DNA of 64,000 nucleotides from Trichostrongylus colubriformis (lineage: Eukaryota; Nematoda; Chromadorea; Rhabditida; Trichostrongylidae): NCBI GenBank assembly GCA_963978905.1, contig OZ022256.1, positions 59,236,646-59,300,645 of the forward strand, written 5' to 3'. Of the stretch, positions 49,401-58,100 are shown in pieces; position 1 is the first letter of the stretch, and every line of letters begins with the position of its first letter. A model generated the notes under the pieces. That model had not been told where the DNA came from and made no database searches. It was given only the letters and a program-made list of their open reading frames with translations. A program made the translations under genes and the position numbers.

Positions 49401-51504
49401 GAGACGGATCGTTCTACAATAAATGATGTATTCAAAGCCTGTCTTCGGACTTGATCTGCAATACGGAAAACTCCCACCTGATCCTGTTTCTGAAATTATG
49501 AGAGCGATTACGAGTTTCACAAATCGTTTCAGCCGGTAACGATCCATCTTCAGAGTGAATAAGAAGATATAAAGATGATGTGTCCCTTAAACAGAAAACA
49601 CTGAATTATACACACTAATGGCAAGTGTACAGTTGAGCCATGACAGCCTTTTCGATAATGCACCCCTCCTCAAACTGCTGTCCTCAGGGCACTCCCAGGT
49701 GTCGAGAAAAAAAAGCAGCTTCAGTACGATCCTCACCTCCTCGAAAGGGACTGATTACGACCCCCTTCCTTCATCGATCTCTACAATATCAATAACTGTA
49801 GACGGACTGTATAATTTCCATATGTTTTACTGCTATGTATTCTTGCTTGAAGCAAAAAAATATATTTATTTCCCCTTTCCTCGCACAGTTCGTTACGAAA
49901 TACCCTTTGATTCTCATTTCGCTTCTCATCTCTTTAATGAAAATTTAAGTTCTAGTGCTTATCTCTGCACCTCTTCAGGTACGACTCTCCCTTTGTCAAG
50001 AAGTTCTCGACTCCTGGTGTACCCCGACAGGCTGTACTGCTTTTGCATCTTGCAAGCTCAACGGGTGTGGGTCATTAAGAAAGAAAATTGGCGTTGCGGC
50101 GTGCGAGCCGAGGCGTTATATGTAATGAGGCACTGAAGCGATTGCCATGTCTAACATATCTTAGGCTTGGAACACAGTAATCGCACTATAGCCTACAGCG
50201 CTCTTTGCGGTCGAACAAACTTTCTGTTCTAACGAGAACCAGCTCAGCTCTGGGATTTATCATTAATCGATTAGTACAGACCAGTAGAGTAGCTTTCCTG
50301 TTGAACAAAGTAATGCCTAAAATCACTTTCTAATGATTCTCAGTACGGTTCTCCAAATCGATAATTGTGTTATTAATGAGCTGTCTACTAAAAATAGGAG
50401 TATGGATATGGAAAAGAAGTAATGGGACCAAATGAAAAATGAAATAAAATAAATGAAAATAGAAACAGGACAAAAAATAGAACAAAAATCTGCATAAGGA
50501 AAGAGGCACAAAGAATATGCCAAAAGTCAGCTGATACTTAGGAGTTACGGTCTGGGAGGATAAAAGCGCTGACTTGTGTGTCGACTGGTCCCCGCAAGTC
50601 ATTGTATAGGCTCAATCGCATTCATCTGCCGCAACGAATCTGAATGGAACTAGAATGCGCGGCACATCCCAGGAAGGGATTGATTAACGCGGAAAAAGAC
50701 TTTCCTTCAATTTCACCTACTGCGATTCATGCCATGAGCGCTTTGTCGGAGATAACGCAGGGTGAGCATACTCAGGGGTGAGGACTTATTCTTCTCCACA
50801 AAAAAAAACTTTTACAATTCTCATTGTTTTGCGTTGCCCCACACGATACGCTGACCTCTCCCTTAACCAGCATATCACTCATTTATCTCACCGCCTGGCA
50901 AGGTTCTTGGACTCACACCCAGGGCACTTCCAGGTGTTGAGGAAAATAGCCGCTTTGGTAATACCCCTCTACGGTTACCAAACGACCCCCCCCCACCCTT
51001 TTCAGACCTCTACAATACCAGTAACTGTTGCCGAAATGTATATTGCAATGTGTTGTGTTGAAATACCCTTTCCTGATTACCCACTCAATGAAAGTTTAGA
51101 TTTTAGAGCTTGTCGCTGACCTCTGAAAGTACGACCACCCACCCCTCTATTCGGTCGAATACGACCCCCCTGTCGGGGAAACTCGACTCGCAGTGTACCC
51201 TGCTCACACCGACCTGACGTTTTACTTGTGTCAACAAAAAGTACTAAACAAGGAAATGTCAACAGAATGAGGAAAAGTGCCGAATGGGGCAATAGCAAGT
51301 ATTATATCGCTTGAACACAAACCCTGCCAATGTTGAATTGTAGTAGATGATGGATGCGATTTGTGCTTCTCGTTCCGATGTCCGTTCAAGCTCTCGGATT
51401 TCCAACATTCGTCTAATTTTTGCGAACAACACATTCAGTGACATACAGCATGCACAAAAAATGAATACCACCATTGCACGGTCGTGAGTTCGCGTCCATC
51501 TCAT
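28470..51504 (-). CDS. Unrecognised single-pass type II membrane protein, 10 exons, 470 residues (gene 4)
   Basis: Exons in transcript order: 51504-51323 (first exon may start at the acceptor 51535), 50387-50347, 49489-49314, 42937-42706, 42595-42382, 41463-41345, 36801-36707, 32496-32414, 28897-28719, 28561-28470. Each has an AG acceptor and GT donor, and all nine junction phases agree, giving one 471-codon frame ending in TAG. Chance agreement is unlikely, but no homologue is known to me. Residues about 10-28 (AMVVFIFCACCMSLNVLFA) are one hydrophobic segment after a basic start, so a type II anchor is inferred. An acidic and basic stalk follows, then a Cys-containing lumenal or extracellular part with N-glycosylation sequons (NSTL, NNTI, NSSV). 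The C-terminus (KFEFDLDKRR-like) is highly charged. TTTTTTTTCAG 31 bp before the ATG suggests trans-splicing. Introns carry most of the transposons in this window. Exon choice at 42595 and 50387 is the least secure. Confidence 0.6.
28980..28996 (+). repeat. Poly-G tract in the last long intron of gene 4
   Basis: A run of about 12 G, one of at least eight G or C runs of 10 or more in the window (139, 265, 13140, 22412, 22594, 26664, 52121, 55590). Lengths may be imprecise in the assembly. Confidence 0.6.
29565..29705. repeat. 'GCGATTAGGAGATCAATTGG' repeat
   Basis: TCGTGATTTAGGCGATTAGG...ATACGTATCGATTATTC...GACCGCCTATCGCCCAATCGATACC has the same inverted halves as 19785-19925. In an intron of gene 4. 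Confidence 0.5.
30216..31117 (-). mobile_element. Mariner 1: internally deleted mariner, 902 bp, TA duplication
   Basis: The 28-bp terminal inverted repeats beginning TTAGGTTGGTGAAAAAG are perfect. TA flanks lie at 30214-30215 and 31118-31119. On the minus strand the C-terminal two thirds of a mariner (DD34D-type) transposase is readable: VFYANHSRKAQWLPQ, WWDSQGMLYHEFLESG, FLHDNARLHVA, PPYSPDLAPSDYHLF, FFDSQPASFWRKGI. The N-terminal part is missing. It cannot encode its own transposase but could be moved in trans because both ends are intact. Confidence 0.85.
30290..30870 (-). pseudogene. Broken mariner transposase in mariner 1
   Basis: One frame runs from PWVFYANHSRK to the terminal EGDYFVI stop but is interrupted by two in-frame stops (after QGETAPT, and in TASI-stop-SNQL). 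The clean C-terminal segment of 117 codons spans 30290-30643 with the second and third catalytic-region motifs (HDNARLH, PYSPDLAPSDYH). The helix-turn-helix N-terminus is deleted. A 45-bp inverted duplication at 30886-30992 marks the deletion join. Confidence 0.8.
32605..32715 (-). repeat. tRNA-B-box hairpin relative, decayed
   Basis: On the minus strand GGGATGCTGAGTTATGGGCA...GCTGGTC...GGGTTCGAGTCCCATGCAAGACC matches half of the 20065-20200 palindrome. The opposite arm is degraded, so the copy is older or was never palindromic. Confidence 0.5.
34425..35854 (+). mobile_element. Tc1-like element with mariner 2 nested inside
   Basis: The inverted ends TGCAGGGTGGTCCACAT and ATGTGGACCACCCTGTGCA are flanked by TA (34423-34424, 35855-35856). 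The left part encodes a helix-turn-helix start (HKRGFSVREITKALK) and, shortly before the insertion, a typical transposase C-terminus (EKAWVEISPEMTACILKNF...). On the far side of mariner 2 the frame resumes with SGGHFE and a stop. Most of the transposase is deleted. Confidence 0.7.
34796..35692 (-). mobile_element. Mariner 2: decayed mariner, 897 bp, TA duplication
   Basis: The ends TTAGGTTGATTCATAATAAA and its complement are flanked by TA (34794-34795, 35693-35694). The minus strand encodes a frameshifted mari-type transposase: VYFQHDN, a PPYSPDLAPSDFHLFS-equivalent read in two frames, and FFELQLPAFWSKGIHDLP near the end. The frames are broken, so it is non-autonomous. It differs in sequence from mariner 1, so a second mariner lineage is present. 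Confidence 0.8.
35976..36651. mobile_element. Mariner-derived foldback, 676 bp, TA duplication
   Basis: The ends TTAGGTAGTCTAAAAAGTC and GACTTTTTAGACTACCCAA are flanked by TA (35974-35975, 36652-36653). The two halves are inverted copies meeting near 36275-36330 at CTCGAGAATTTTTTA. Each half carries the same C-terminal transposase fragment (PYSPDLAPSDYHLF on the left in minus orientation; the matching IFILPKRVIR piece on both sides). It is therefore a transposon end duplicated as a palindrome, a third mariner lineage here. Confidence 0.75.
38010..39568. mobile_element. Tc1-like foldback, 1559 bp, TA duplication
   Basis: The ends CAGTGCTCTGCAAAATGATA and TATCATTTTGCAGAGCACTG are flanked by TA (38008-38009, 39569-39570). 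Arms of about 620-650 bp are inverted copies that differ at scattered sites. Both encode the same Tc1-type C-terminal stretch (EDYVSIHGEKNSDRLEG-like; HGEKNSDRLEGYRELKDA on the right). The roughly 250-bp spacer encodes LFDEKSVQL and GGVMVWGPEIFG, the catalytic-region motifs of Tc1 transposases. Stops break all frames. Confidence 0.75.
40346..40583. mobile_element. GC-rich hAT-like foldback, 238 bp (TSD AGATCAAT)
   Basis: GGATGTGTGCAGATATGACAG at the left and CTGTCATATCTGCACACAC at the right are inverted. The exact 8-bp duplication AGATCAAT lies at 40338-40345 and 40584-40591. In a gene 4 intron. Confidence 0.75.
41197..41340. mobile_element. 'Oligo-GCGAT' foldback abutting a gene 4 splice donor
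   Basis: GGCCTCCATCAAACGCGATTT on the left and the complement-like AAACGCGAAGTCTAAGGAAGCC on the right are inverted; TAA precedes it and TTA follows. Its right end touches position 41341. The gene 4 exon 41463-41345 ends at 41345, so the donor GTAAG uses TTAC from the flank and one base of the element. Confidence 0.55.
41713..41854. mobile_element. Harbinger-like foldback containing a 17-bp minisatellite
   Basis: GGCCGCTTCCATACTTTGCG and CGCAAAGTATGGAAGCGGCC are perfect inverted ends flanked by TTA (41710-41712, 41855-41857). Between them five 17-bp units of the type GCCTGCGTCACGCGCGT repeat in tandem (41753-41820). Confidence 0.75.
43070..44511. mobile_element. TIR element, 'GAATCGTCCACGG' family, copy 3, interrupted
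   Basis: The ends AGAGGAATCGTCCACGG and CCGTGGACGATTACTTT are inverted. The interior is interrupted by the 43124-44158 insertion; removing it and one TA restores GTTGTATTTGCC, which is the sequence of the other copies. Confidence 0.7.
43124..44158. mobile_element. Tc1/mariner-type MITE, 1035 bp, nested, TA duplication
   Basis: The ends TTGGGTCATTCCATAAGTAG and CTACTTATGGAATGACCCAA are perfect inverted repeats of about 29 bp. TA flanks lie at 43122-43123 and 44159-44160. The interior repeats motifs in inverted order (CAAAAACCTGTAATTTCAT at the right, ATGAAGTTACAAGTTTTTG at the left; TTTCTGAGTTTGTT and AACTAAACATG blocks). No transposase homology was seen in its two short frames. Confidence 0.8.
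44701..44907 (+). repeat. Tandem repeat, about 52 bp x 4
   Basis: Four head-to-tail copies of a unit starting GGATATATCATACAGAGGG and ending CTTCAGCAAA, differing only in the length of one T-run. A minisatellite in the 6.4-kb intron of gene 4. Confidence 0.85.
45055..45470 (+). repeat. Duplicated 48-bp segment
   Basis: GATCTGTATTTTTGATGAGG...GAGCCACAGCTTGCT at about 45057-45107 is repeated with few changes at 45420-45467. The intervening text does not repeat. Both are in the same + frame (FDEGESSEPQLA), but neither frame has recognisable function. Confidence 0.5.
45660..45825. mobile_element. Harbinger-like foldback MITE, 166 bp (TTA duplication)
   Basis: GGCCGTGGTCATACTTTGCGG and GTATGACCGCGGCC are inverted ends; TTA flanks lie at 45657-45659 and 45826-45828. 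Same family as 9189 and 55332. Confidence 0.7.
46075..46305 (-). pseudogene. Tc1-like transposase N-terminal fragment
   Basis: The minus-strand frame RTTERPDRIRSCISQKP...PRIVKDLAAM resembles the second DNA-binding segment of Tc1-family transposases, which has a GRP-basic linker followed by a helix-turn-helix. No terminal repeats or catalytic region were found nearby, so this would be an isolated relic. The resemblance is by eye only. Confidence 0.35.
47127..47447 (+). repeat. Direct duplication, about 120 bp x 2
   Basis: TATCTCCACAAAGTTTCATATT...GTCAGTTAATTACCACAA (47137-47230) is repeated as ATATCTCCGCAAAGTTTTATATT...GTCAGTTAATTACGACAA (47330-47430). Each unit ends in a T-run and GAATGTAT-like text. 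Confidence 0.6.
47583..48073. mobile_element. hAT-like MITE, 491 bp, 34-bp perfect TIR, 8-bp TSD
   Basis: GGCACTATTTACCCAAAGCT at the left is perfectly inverted at the right over 34 bp. The exact 8-bp duplication GAAACCTA lies at 47575-47582 and 48074-48081. The centre holds several GGCGCC-rich palindromes (ATGGCGCAGGCGCCAAGCG). The element is unrelated in sequence to the GC-rich foldback family. It is in the 6.4-kb intron of gene 4. Confidence 0.85.
48094..48325 (+). repeat. Imperfect tandem repeat, about 90 bp x 2.5
   Basis: AAACCCTCAATCATAACAGTG...AACAATGTCTTTTTCT recurs at about 48095, 48184 and 48279, separated by AT-rich TATACTATTATAC text. It starts 12 bp after the hAT-like MITE. Confidence 0.75.
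49060..49195. repeat. Partial GC-rich foldback (right half)
   Basis: GGCGTCGCGAGTGCGACGCC...AAAGCGAATTTTCGACATAAG resembles the right half of the 24662/61278 foldbacks, ending GGCTACACACCC. The left half is missing, so no duplication can be scored. It starts 119 bp past gene 4 exon 49489-49314. Confidence 0.5.
49630..51215 (+). repeat. Two copies of one interspersed repeat, flanking gene 4 exon 2
   Basis: Copy one (49630-50080) and copy two (50860-51215) share CAGGGCACTTCCAGGTGT, AAAATAGCCGCTTTGGTA, CTCTACAATACCAGTAACTG and TACGAAATACCCTTT in the same order, with C-runs of different length. The 172-codon + frame at 49618-50136 is this repeat, not a gene. The third copy is 26060-26420. Confidence 0.6.
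50535..50695 (+). repeat. SINE-like copy (tail part)
   Basis: GGTCTGGGAGGATAAAAGCG...CGCAAGTCATTGTATAGGC...AGAATGCGCGGCACATCCC matches the tail of 20985-21255 and 19028-19215. The tRNA-like head is missing. Confidence 0.6.
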
Positions 51505-52319
51505 GCCGACGTTCTTCACCGTATGAAGGGTGTTTCTGAAAAAAAAACGGCGAAATTAGCCACGAATAAGCTGAGCCGGCATAATGGCTTGGTCCATGAT
51601 ATTCGGAAAAAGGGTTAGCAAATTTTGCTGAGAAGGGGGGAGATTGTTGAGACAGCCGCCTAGAAATTATGCTTTCGGATAGGAAACCTCGGCAAGAAAG
51701 AAATTCGCTAGTCGACAGATCGAACGAGCGATCGCGTAGAGCGATTTAATCTGCGGCGGAGATCGGTGATTTTATTTACGCTATGAATCCTCCGATACAT
51801 TCATTCAGTCGTTGTCCATTGGCGCTTTTTGCCACCGTCTGAATCTGTCCGTTGCCAGTTTCAATCATGAAAATCCAGCTTCATCAGAATCATTGATCCA
51901 ATCTCTTGGCTCTATGAAAGCGAAGTATTTGGGGAATGTATTTCGTAAGCGCAATGGGACTTTTAACTGGTTTCGCACCTTATTTTATAATCTCAAAGAC
52001 TATTAGATATTCAGAACAGTTCTTAACGCACGATTTTCGATTTATAGTTTCATAGGTGGATATGAAAGTTCGCTATCAACCTCCGATTTCTAAGGCATAT
52101 CCATCAAAAACATATCTTTAGGGGGGGGGGGAGGAGGGGGGTTCGGATAGGCGCCAAAACAGGCGTTACTGCACTTTTGTTAAAATTCTGCGAGGTTTCG
52201 TTCTTGTTTTCTTTCCGAGAGAGGACGCAACACGCTTTCGCGGTCATTTAGAGGCACCGCTAGTGGTAAGAAGAAAATGAGATTTGGAAAGATATATTCC
52301 CGTGCGTCTACCCTTATGT

Positions 52320-52530
52320 CAGAACTTCGCAGCGCGGAGTGTCGCAGGCGAAGTGATGCGGGCGAGCTATAGGCGCCGTGTTGATGGGTCCCGAAGCGAT
52401 TACGTGCCATTTGTGTATGGCGCCATCAGCATTATCAAGTAATCGTTCTGAGACCCAAGCTAGCGTCGCGCCTAGCTCGCACACACCACGTCGCACGCAG
52501 CTCGTTGTGATGCTAACTCCAGACATAAGG
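52320..52530. repeat. Foldback, 'GAGCTAGGCGC' family
   Basis: GCGGGCGAGCTATAGGCGCC on the left pairs with GCGTCGCGCCTAGCTCGCAC on the right around GAAGCGATTACGTGCC. Related to 14255-14415 and 61010-61200. Confidence 0.5.
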
Positions 52531-52539
52531 CTACACCCT

Positions 52540-52860
52540 CTATACTCTCTGTGAACGAACATTCCCATGAAGAATATATGGTCAGGCCAAACTCCCATAG
52601 AAAAAGCGCGGCTTGGGGCTTATCGCGATCTCGCAGAGCTGTCAGTCATGCTGCCTCGCATGCGCTGGGCGAGTTGCTGCGCAACGTTCGCGGCCGATTG
52701 ACTCATCGTCAACCCCTCATCCGTCTGCATCTATCTCCACCGGCTAGTGGTGTAGAAAATGCGAGAGGAAAGGAAGGTTTTTGGTTTCCTATTTCACGGA
52801 TTTTTGACCAATAATACCGTTCTTCCTTTCTTCCTCTACACATCAATCACCCTAACTTTC
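52540..52860 (+). repeat. Interspersed repeat, shared with 59635-59950
   Basis: TACTCTCTGTGAACGAACATTCC...GGCGAGTTGCTGCG...CATCTATCTCCAC...GGAAGGTTTTTGGTTTCC...GGATTTTTGACCA aligns block by block with the copy at 59635-59950. Confidence 0.55.
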
Positions 52861-53719
52861 ATTCCGCAATTTGGAAAAAATAACCGATAATGGTGTCTTT
52901 AACGATGTAAGTAGATTGAGGTAGGATCCGTGCAAAATTGGTGTGCACAGCTTCAGAAACAACTGGGCAAATAAGTTCAACCTCAAGTAGAATTTTCGCA
53001 ACCACTATAGACGCAACAACTACACAGTCACGTTTCAGCTTGAAGCAAAAGTGTGACTACCATTTCGAAAACACCGAGAGGAGACCCTTTCGGCTTATGG
53101 TATGGGTTAATGATAGCCTGCGACTCGCGATTTTCCACACGACGCCCGACCAACACGTCAAATGTGGATTCAAGAGTGTACTGTTTCACTTATTTGATCC
53201 ATCATCATGAGTGGAATCGAATCGACCTACGTGACACCAAATGGCAGTGGCGTCGGCTGCCAGAAGCGTACAGTTCGAGATGAAGCGTGAAGTAAGAGGT
53301 GAAGCGCGCTAAAATCGCAGTAGTCTTCCGGAGGAGCCTTTTTTTCAACGCGACTTTCTCTGCCACTACCCTCCTTGAGTGCAAATGCTCGTTCACAAAA
53401 GGCAGTGTTCTAAAATGCGCTATCCTTTCTTGCCCACTTCTGACGCCTTTATATTGCCTTTAAAAACCTCTTTAATTGAACGGAAGTGAAGGAGGTCATT
53501 GATAAGTGGCAGCAGCTCCCAGTGGCATGAGGGATCAAATCCTAGGTCAATTACTACCCTGGTTACCCAAGCCTTCCCTCGCGTAAGTTTCAGACGAGAT
53601 TGGAAGAATAGAAATGAATTTCACATTTGTTAGATTCCGCAGACTATTGCATCGGTCAAATACCCACAGTCCACAACCACTCTATTCATCTTGAGGCTTT
53701 CCTAGCAAAAAACAATGCG

Positions 53720-53860
53720 TCAGCTATGACCACCTTGAACAAGTGATCGGTGACTTTTTTGATTCTCAATCTTTCCAGTTCTGGAGAAAGGGAATCACTG
53801 ACCTGCATTAGGTGGGACACTGTCATAATCAACGATAGTTATTATATTGTTGATTAGTTA
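53720..53860 (+). pseudogene. Mariner transposase C-terminal fragment
   Basis: The + frame contains YDHLEQVIGDFFDSQSFQFW followed by RKGITDLH and then a stop. This is the conserved end of a mariner transposase (compare FFDSQPASFWRKGIRDLP in mariner 1). No terminal repeats were seen; a truncated relic. Confidence 0.6.
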
Positions 53861-53984
53861 GCATTGTTTGCTGAGTTGTAAAATAAGGCAAAAAAATGTT
53901 AACCCTATCAAAACTTTTTGATCAACCTAATGACATTCATATTGTGCGAAAATTTCGAACTTGGAAGTGTGGAATGGGTGGAAG

Positions 53985-54267
53985 GGATGAGGCTACTTAC
54001 GCCAGAAAATCGCTTCGCGGCGTCGCACTCGCGGCGCCACCGGTACGACTTGCGAGTCGATTGCCCTTAGGAGCCCGGTAGAGCGTGACTGCGTCACCTC
54101 TGCGCTTACACCCATGTCACACTGCCTCCTGCACCCATGCCGCCCTGCCTCCTCCACCCATGCCACACTGCCTCCCTTGAAAGCTGCCATGCCATGCCAC
54201 TGGCGCTCGCACCTGCCGCGCCGCTCGCCGCGAGCGACCACGCAATTTCCTGGCGTAAGTATCACCC
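53985..54267. mobile_element. GC-rich hAT-like foldback, 283 bp (imperfect TSD)
   Basis: GGATGAGGCTACTTACGCCAG and CTGGCGTAAGTATCACCC are inverted ends; the flanks GGTGGAAG (53977-53984) and GGTAGAAG (54268-54275) agree at 7 of 8 bases. Sister of the 24662 copy by its ends. Confidence 0.7.
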
Positions 54268-54913
54268 GGTAGAAGGCATCCCAAAAGCTTGATGAATCCA
54301 ATGTTACAAAGTTTCACAGATTCCTATTATACCTGTGGTACACATTCCAAGGCTCACATTTTGGAGAGAAATTCGAATAGGTGTGATAATTCGAAGCTTT
54401 AGTTCGACACATTGAAAGGAATAGTTTTCATCTTTGCCTGATTTTTCTTTTATGGAATTGATTGAAATACGATTTTTTATGTTTCTAGAAAATAATAGGT
54501 AGTGCTCAGAGTAAGCGATTGCACAGGCGTTTCAGGCCACTAGGCAATCGCCTGTTCGCCTAATGGATACGTATCGCTTGCTTGACTTCTGACGGCACAA
54601 TCACCTGTATTGCGAACTCTGAACGATCCCTTAGCTCTTGTATTCGAGCAACAAGCTCATGTTTAGAATTTTGGACTTTCCTAACAATAGTTTCAAAAAC
54701 ACTAACAAACAACACATGATTAATTGGTATATTTACAGAAATTTTATGATTTGTGCAACTTTACAAGTTTTTGAAGGAACAGCCGTTCGTGCAGTTTTTT
54801 AATATTTCTATAAAATAGTATCATAATATTAACTTTGACTATTGCACCTGCAGTGTCAAATCAAAATAAAGACCTGCAAATGCGCAGAATTCGCTTACAA
54901 AACAAATAAATCT

Positions 54914-54919
54914 TTTATT
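54914..54919 (-). promoter_or_regulatory. Candidate poly(A) signal for gene 5
   Basis: AATAAA on the minus strand about 255 bp beyond the gene 5 stop at 55174. Confidence 0.35.
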
Positions 54920-55173
54920 AATGCGAATCACAATGTTGCAAAATATGCGCATACTGGTGCCAGCCGGGCACAATGACCAAATCACGTAAAACCGAACCTT
55001 ATGGCGAAGGCATAACGTCTTTTCAAATCCATTTCAACTTTCCTATAGTATTATTAGGTCACATCACAAAATACTTAGTAAAAAGTCAGCACTGTATATA
55101 CAGACAGTCGGCGATCACAACATTCAACGATGATATCGCGACGACGATTGAACGGCGATGATGATAACTTCAT

Positions 55174-58100
55174 TCAGGTGCGACGGGCTTTTCTACGGAA
55201 GTAGCAGCACACCATGCACTGAAATTCCAATTTCTTCATTATAAAATGAATTTCAAAAAAGGTTCAAGTTCAATAAATCCTGAGCGAAGGACCATCGCAG
55301 ATGTAAGAAATGGTGTCATGAGCGTTGGTAAGGCCGCGTTCATACTTTGCGCCAGCAGGTCGTGGCTGCGTTCACAGGCAGCGAGACCGGGTGGTACGGG
55401 GGAGGTGCAGAGAAGACGAAGGCAACGAGAGGGGGGGGGCACTGGCGGAAACGCGACACGCTCTGCCGCCGGCATTGCAGACTATGTACGCGAACTAAGA
55501 TCCTTACGCGGAATTGTAAATGGATTCCAAGCTCTCATGACGAGCAGGACCTGCACGGGCCGGCGAATTCTCGGGGGGTCTTATTTCGGGGGGGGGGGGA
55601 GATATGGATCGTACTTTTTTACTTTCCAGTATTTCCTGACCTCTTTTTGAATAAATTTTGGGCCGATGAGGTGTTCTCCAAAATATGGTCATCAATCGAT
55701 AATCACACTTTGTATTAGATAGCATTGCTGTGGTCATCTACTGACCACCTTTGTTAGGGATACGCCTAATTGTCGTAATAGGTAGCGTCGGAAGCGTATG
55801 CAGCTCGAGTACCAGGGTCGTTTTTCCTTCCAAAAGACTTCCGCAACACTAAGCTGGTCCGGGTGGGGACCGACTAGTCGTATTTTCGCACGACCGCCCG
55901 CGGCAAGTGACGCGGCGAGTGCGAGCTGTTTGTAGTTTTATCCGTGGAAACAGCAGCAACCACAACATGTAAAAACTTCCGAAGCTCCCAACTGGCAATC
56001 TTTGAAGGTCCGTCACGTTACCAGCCCACTGCATACTGACAATGAGCGAAATTCCAACCGACCGCAGCAAGTCGCGCTGACGGCACCGCGAGTGCGACGC
56101 CGCAAAGCGAAAATTCGACCAATCGACTCCCATCCAGCTTGGCCCTTCCCATCCACCATTCCCCGTTAAAACCCTGCTCACCTGACTTCCAGCACTCTGT
56201 CCGACTTGGCACACAGATTGTCCAGGACATTGATAATTCTGATTGCATGAGCCGATCTGTACTCCACCCACACATGAACACTGAGCCATTGGAGCCTGAG
56301 TCTGCACGTATGGGGATTTCACTGGTAGACCACCTGGGGTCGCCGCAGTGTCCCAAACACAGATCTAAGCAACATGATCATGAATCAACATGCTCTTCAA
56401 AAATAAACAAATAAACAAAAGTACCTGAGATTGTACGTCGAATACAGTAGATGGAGCACATGGCATACGTTGCCATCGTCCACAGAACAGATTGTTGGGA
56501 GCTGGTTGACATTGTAAGTAATGGGATCGTGACTGAGGATCGGTGGCTAGCGGATCAACCATCCACGAACAGATGCCCTGGTACTGAGCCGTTTGAATTC
56601 CTCCTTGTACTAAATGATACGACTCAAAACCAGTAAATACAGTCATGAGGTGTTTTTGAGCACTACCTTGTCCAGGAGCCTCATGTTGATCCGAAAAATA
56701 AAGCATAAAATAGAGTGAGGCTTTCAAAATTTGTTCCAAAAGACTCAAAAGTCTTCCACAAAATTGGTTGCAAAAATAGATTGCAAAAAATTAATCTTAT
56801 CGCGAGACTGGTCTCTTCATAAGATCTGATTAGTACCATTTCAGGCCTGATCAAAGCGCTAGGCCCGCGAAAGCTCGCCTACAAGGCTCAGGTGCCTTAG
56901 TGCCTTTCAGAACGCTTTTAAACTGAGACTTCGGAGGCAGAGTGCGTTCAATGTAAGGGAGAGTGATGCATTCAAAAAGACGTGCAGTCCATTTCGGAGC
57001 GCCTGATAGGGCGTGGCCTACGGACTTGGATGAGAGTGTAGCATACTCTCCCACTCCGCTACACACTCCCAATCTCGCCACGTGCTCCCACTCTCGCCAC
57101 GTACCCTCACTCTCGCCACTCTCCCAAGTCCGTAGGCCACGCCCTACTAAGCGCTCGGAAATGGACTGTATCAACATCTATTCAAAGGCCCGACTAAAGG
57201 TGGAGAGAAAACGAGAGGAATACATATTACAGCGCATACTGCAGTCCAGAGTAGAAAAACTGTATAGAAGTGAGAACCCATCACATAGGCGTAAGTATAC
57301 TCAGCTTTCGCGACTACTGAAAAGGAAACTGGCAAAACTGAGTCTCTTACGCGAAGAGAAAATTGCTCGTTCAAGAAATGTTAAGAGATTCTGGGGTTAT
57401 TGCAACACGAGATTGAAATCCTCCACAAATATTGGTACAATTATCTCTTCCGCAGGGGAGCATTGTGTTTCTGACCGTGATAAAGCCGAGGCCTTCGCTA
57501 CATACTTTGAAACCTTCTACAAAAGCTTTTCTTCAGTATCACATAAAACTTCTGGCGCTACATCTGCTTGTTTTCTGGACTGGATTGACATCAACAATGA
57601 AAATGTATTCCGTACTTTGGAAAGACTTCCGATGCGCTGCTCTACCTCTCCGGATGGGCTTCCTTACATATTTCTCAAAAAAGCAGCTTTAGGCCTTACC
57701 CCCGCCTTGACATGTCTGTTCAACCGCATACTATTGAAAGGTGACACACCGGCTTTGTGGCATCTTGGACTGGTACGTCCCATACATAAAAAGGGTGACA
57801 AGTGTGATGTCAGAAATTATAGACCTGTATGCCTCACCGCATCTCTGAGCAAAGTGATGGAACGAATTGTTTGTTGCCAACTTAGAAGGTTCCTTATTTC
57901 TAACAAACTCATTAGCCCATATCAGCATGGGTTCCTTCCAAAAAGGTCAACTTCCACAGCACTTCTTTCGTCAATCCCAATGTGGCAGAAGGCTATAGAT
58001 AAGAAGAAAGCGGTCTCTGTGGCATATATCGATTTCTCAAAAGCCTTTGATTCCATACCTCTTCCTCTTCTATTTGTGAAGCTAAGGCAGTTTGGCATAT

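Larger units (their letters stand above)
51536..55173. other. 3.6-kb stretch between genes 5 and 4
   Basis: No supported exon. It contains a G-run (52121-52133), a foldback (52320-52530), a repeat shared with 59635-59950 (52540-52860), a SINE head (53505-53600), a mariner fragment (53720-53860), a hAT-like foldback (53985-54267) and an ATACGTATC-type repeat (54500-54625). Confidence 0.5.

Noticed and set aside
49314..49547. Separate gene starting with an ATG at 49547 and a short hydrophobic N-terminus
   Set aside because: The ATTTCAG acceptor at 49490 fits the phase of the upstream exon 50387-50347, so I prefer an internal exon of gene 4; the alternative start cannot be excluded.
49618..50136. 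172-codon + strand open frame
   Set aside because: It is a copy of an interspersed repeat present also at 50860-51215 and 26060-26420, where the frame is not kept; no recognisable protein.
55246..55650. 134-codon + strand frame (and overlapping 123-codon frame)
   Set aside because: They run through the Harbinger-like foldback at 55332-55495 and a G-run; GC-rich palindromes give long chance frames.
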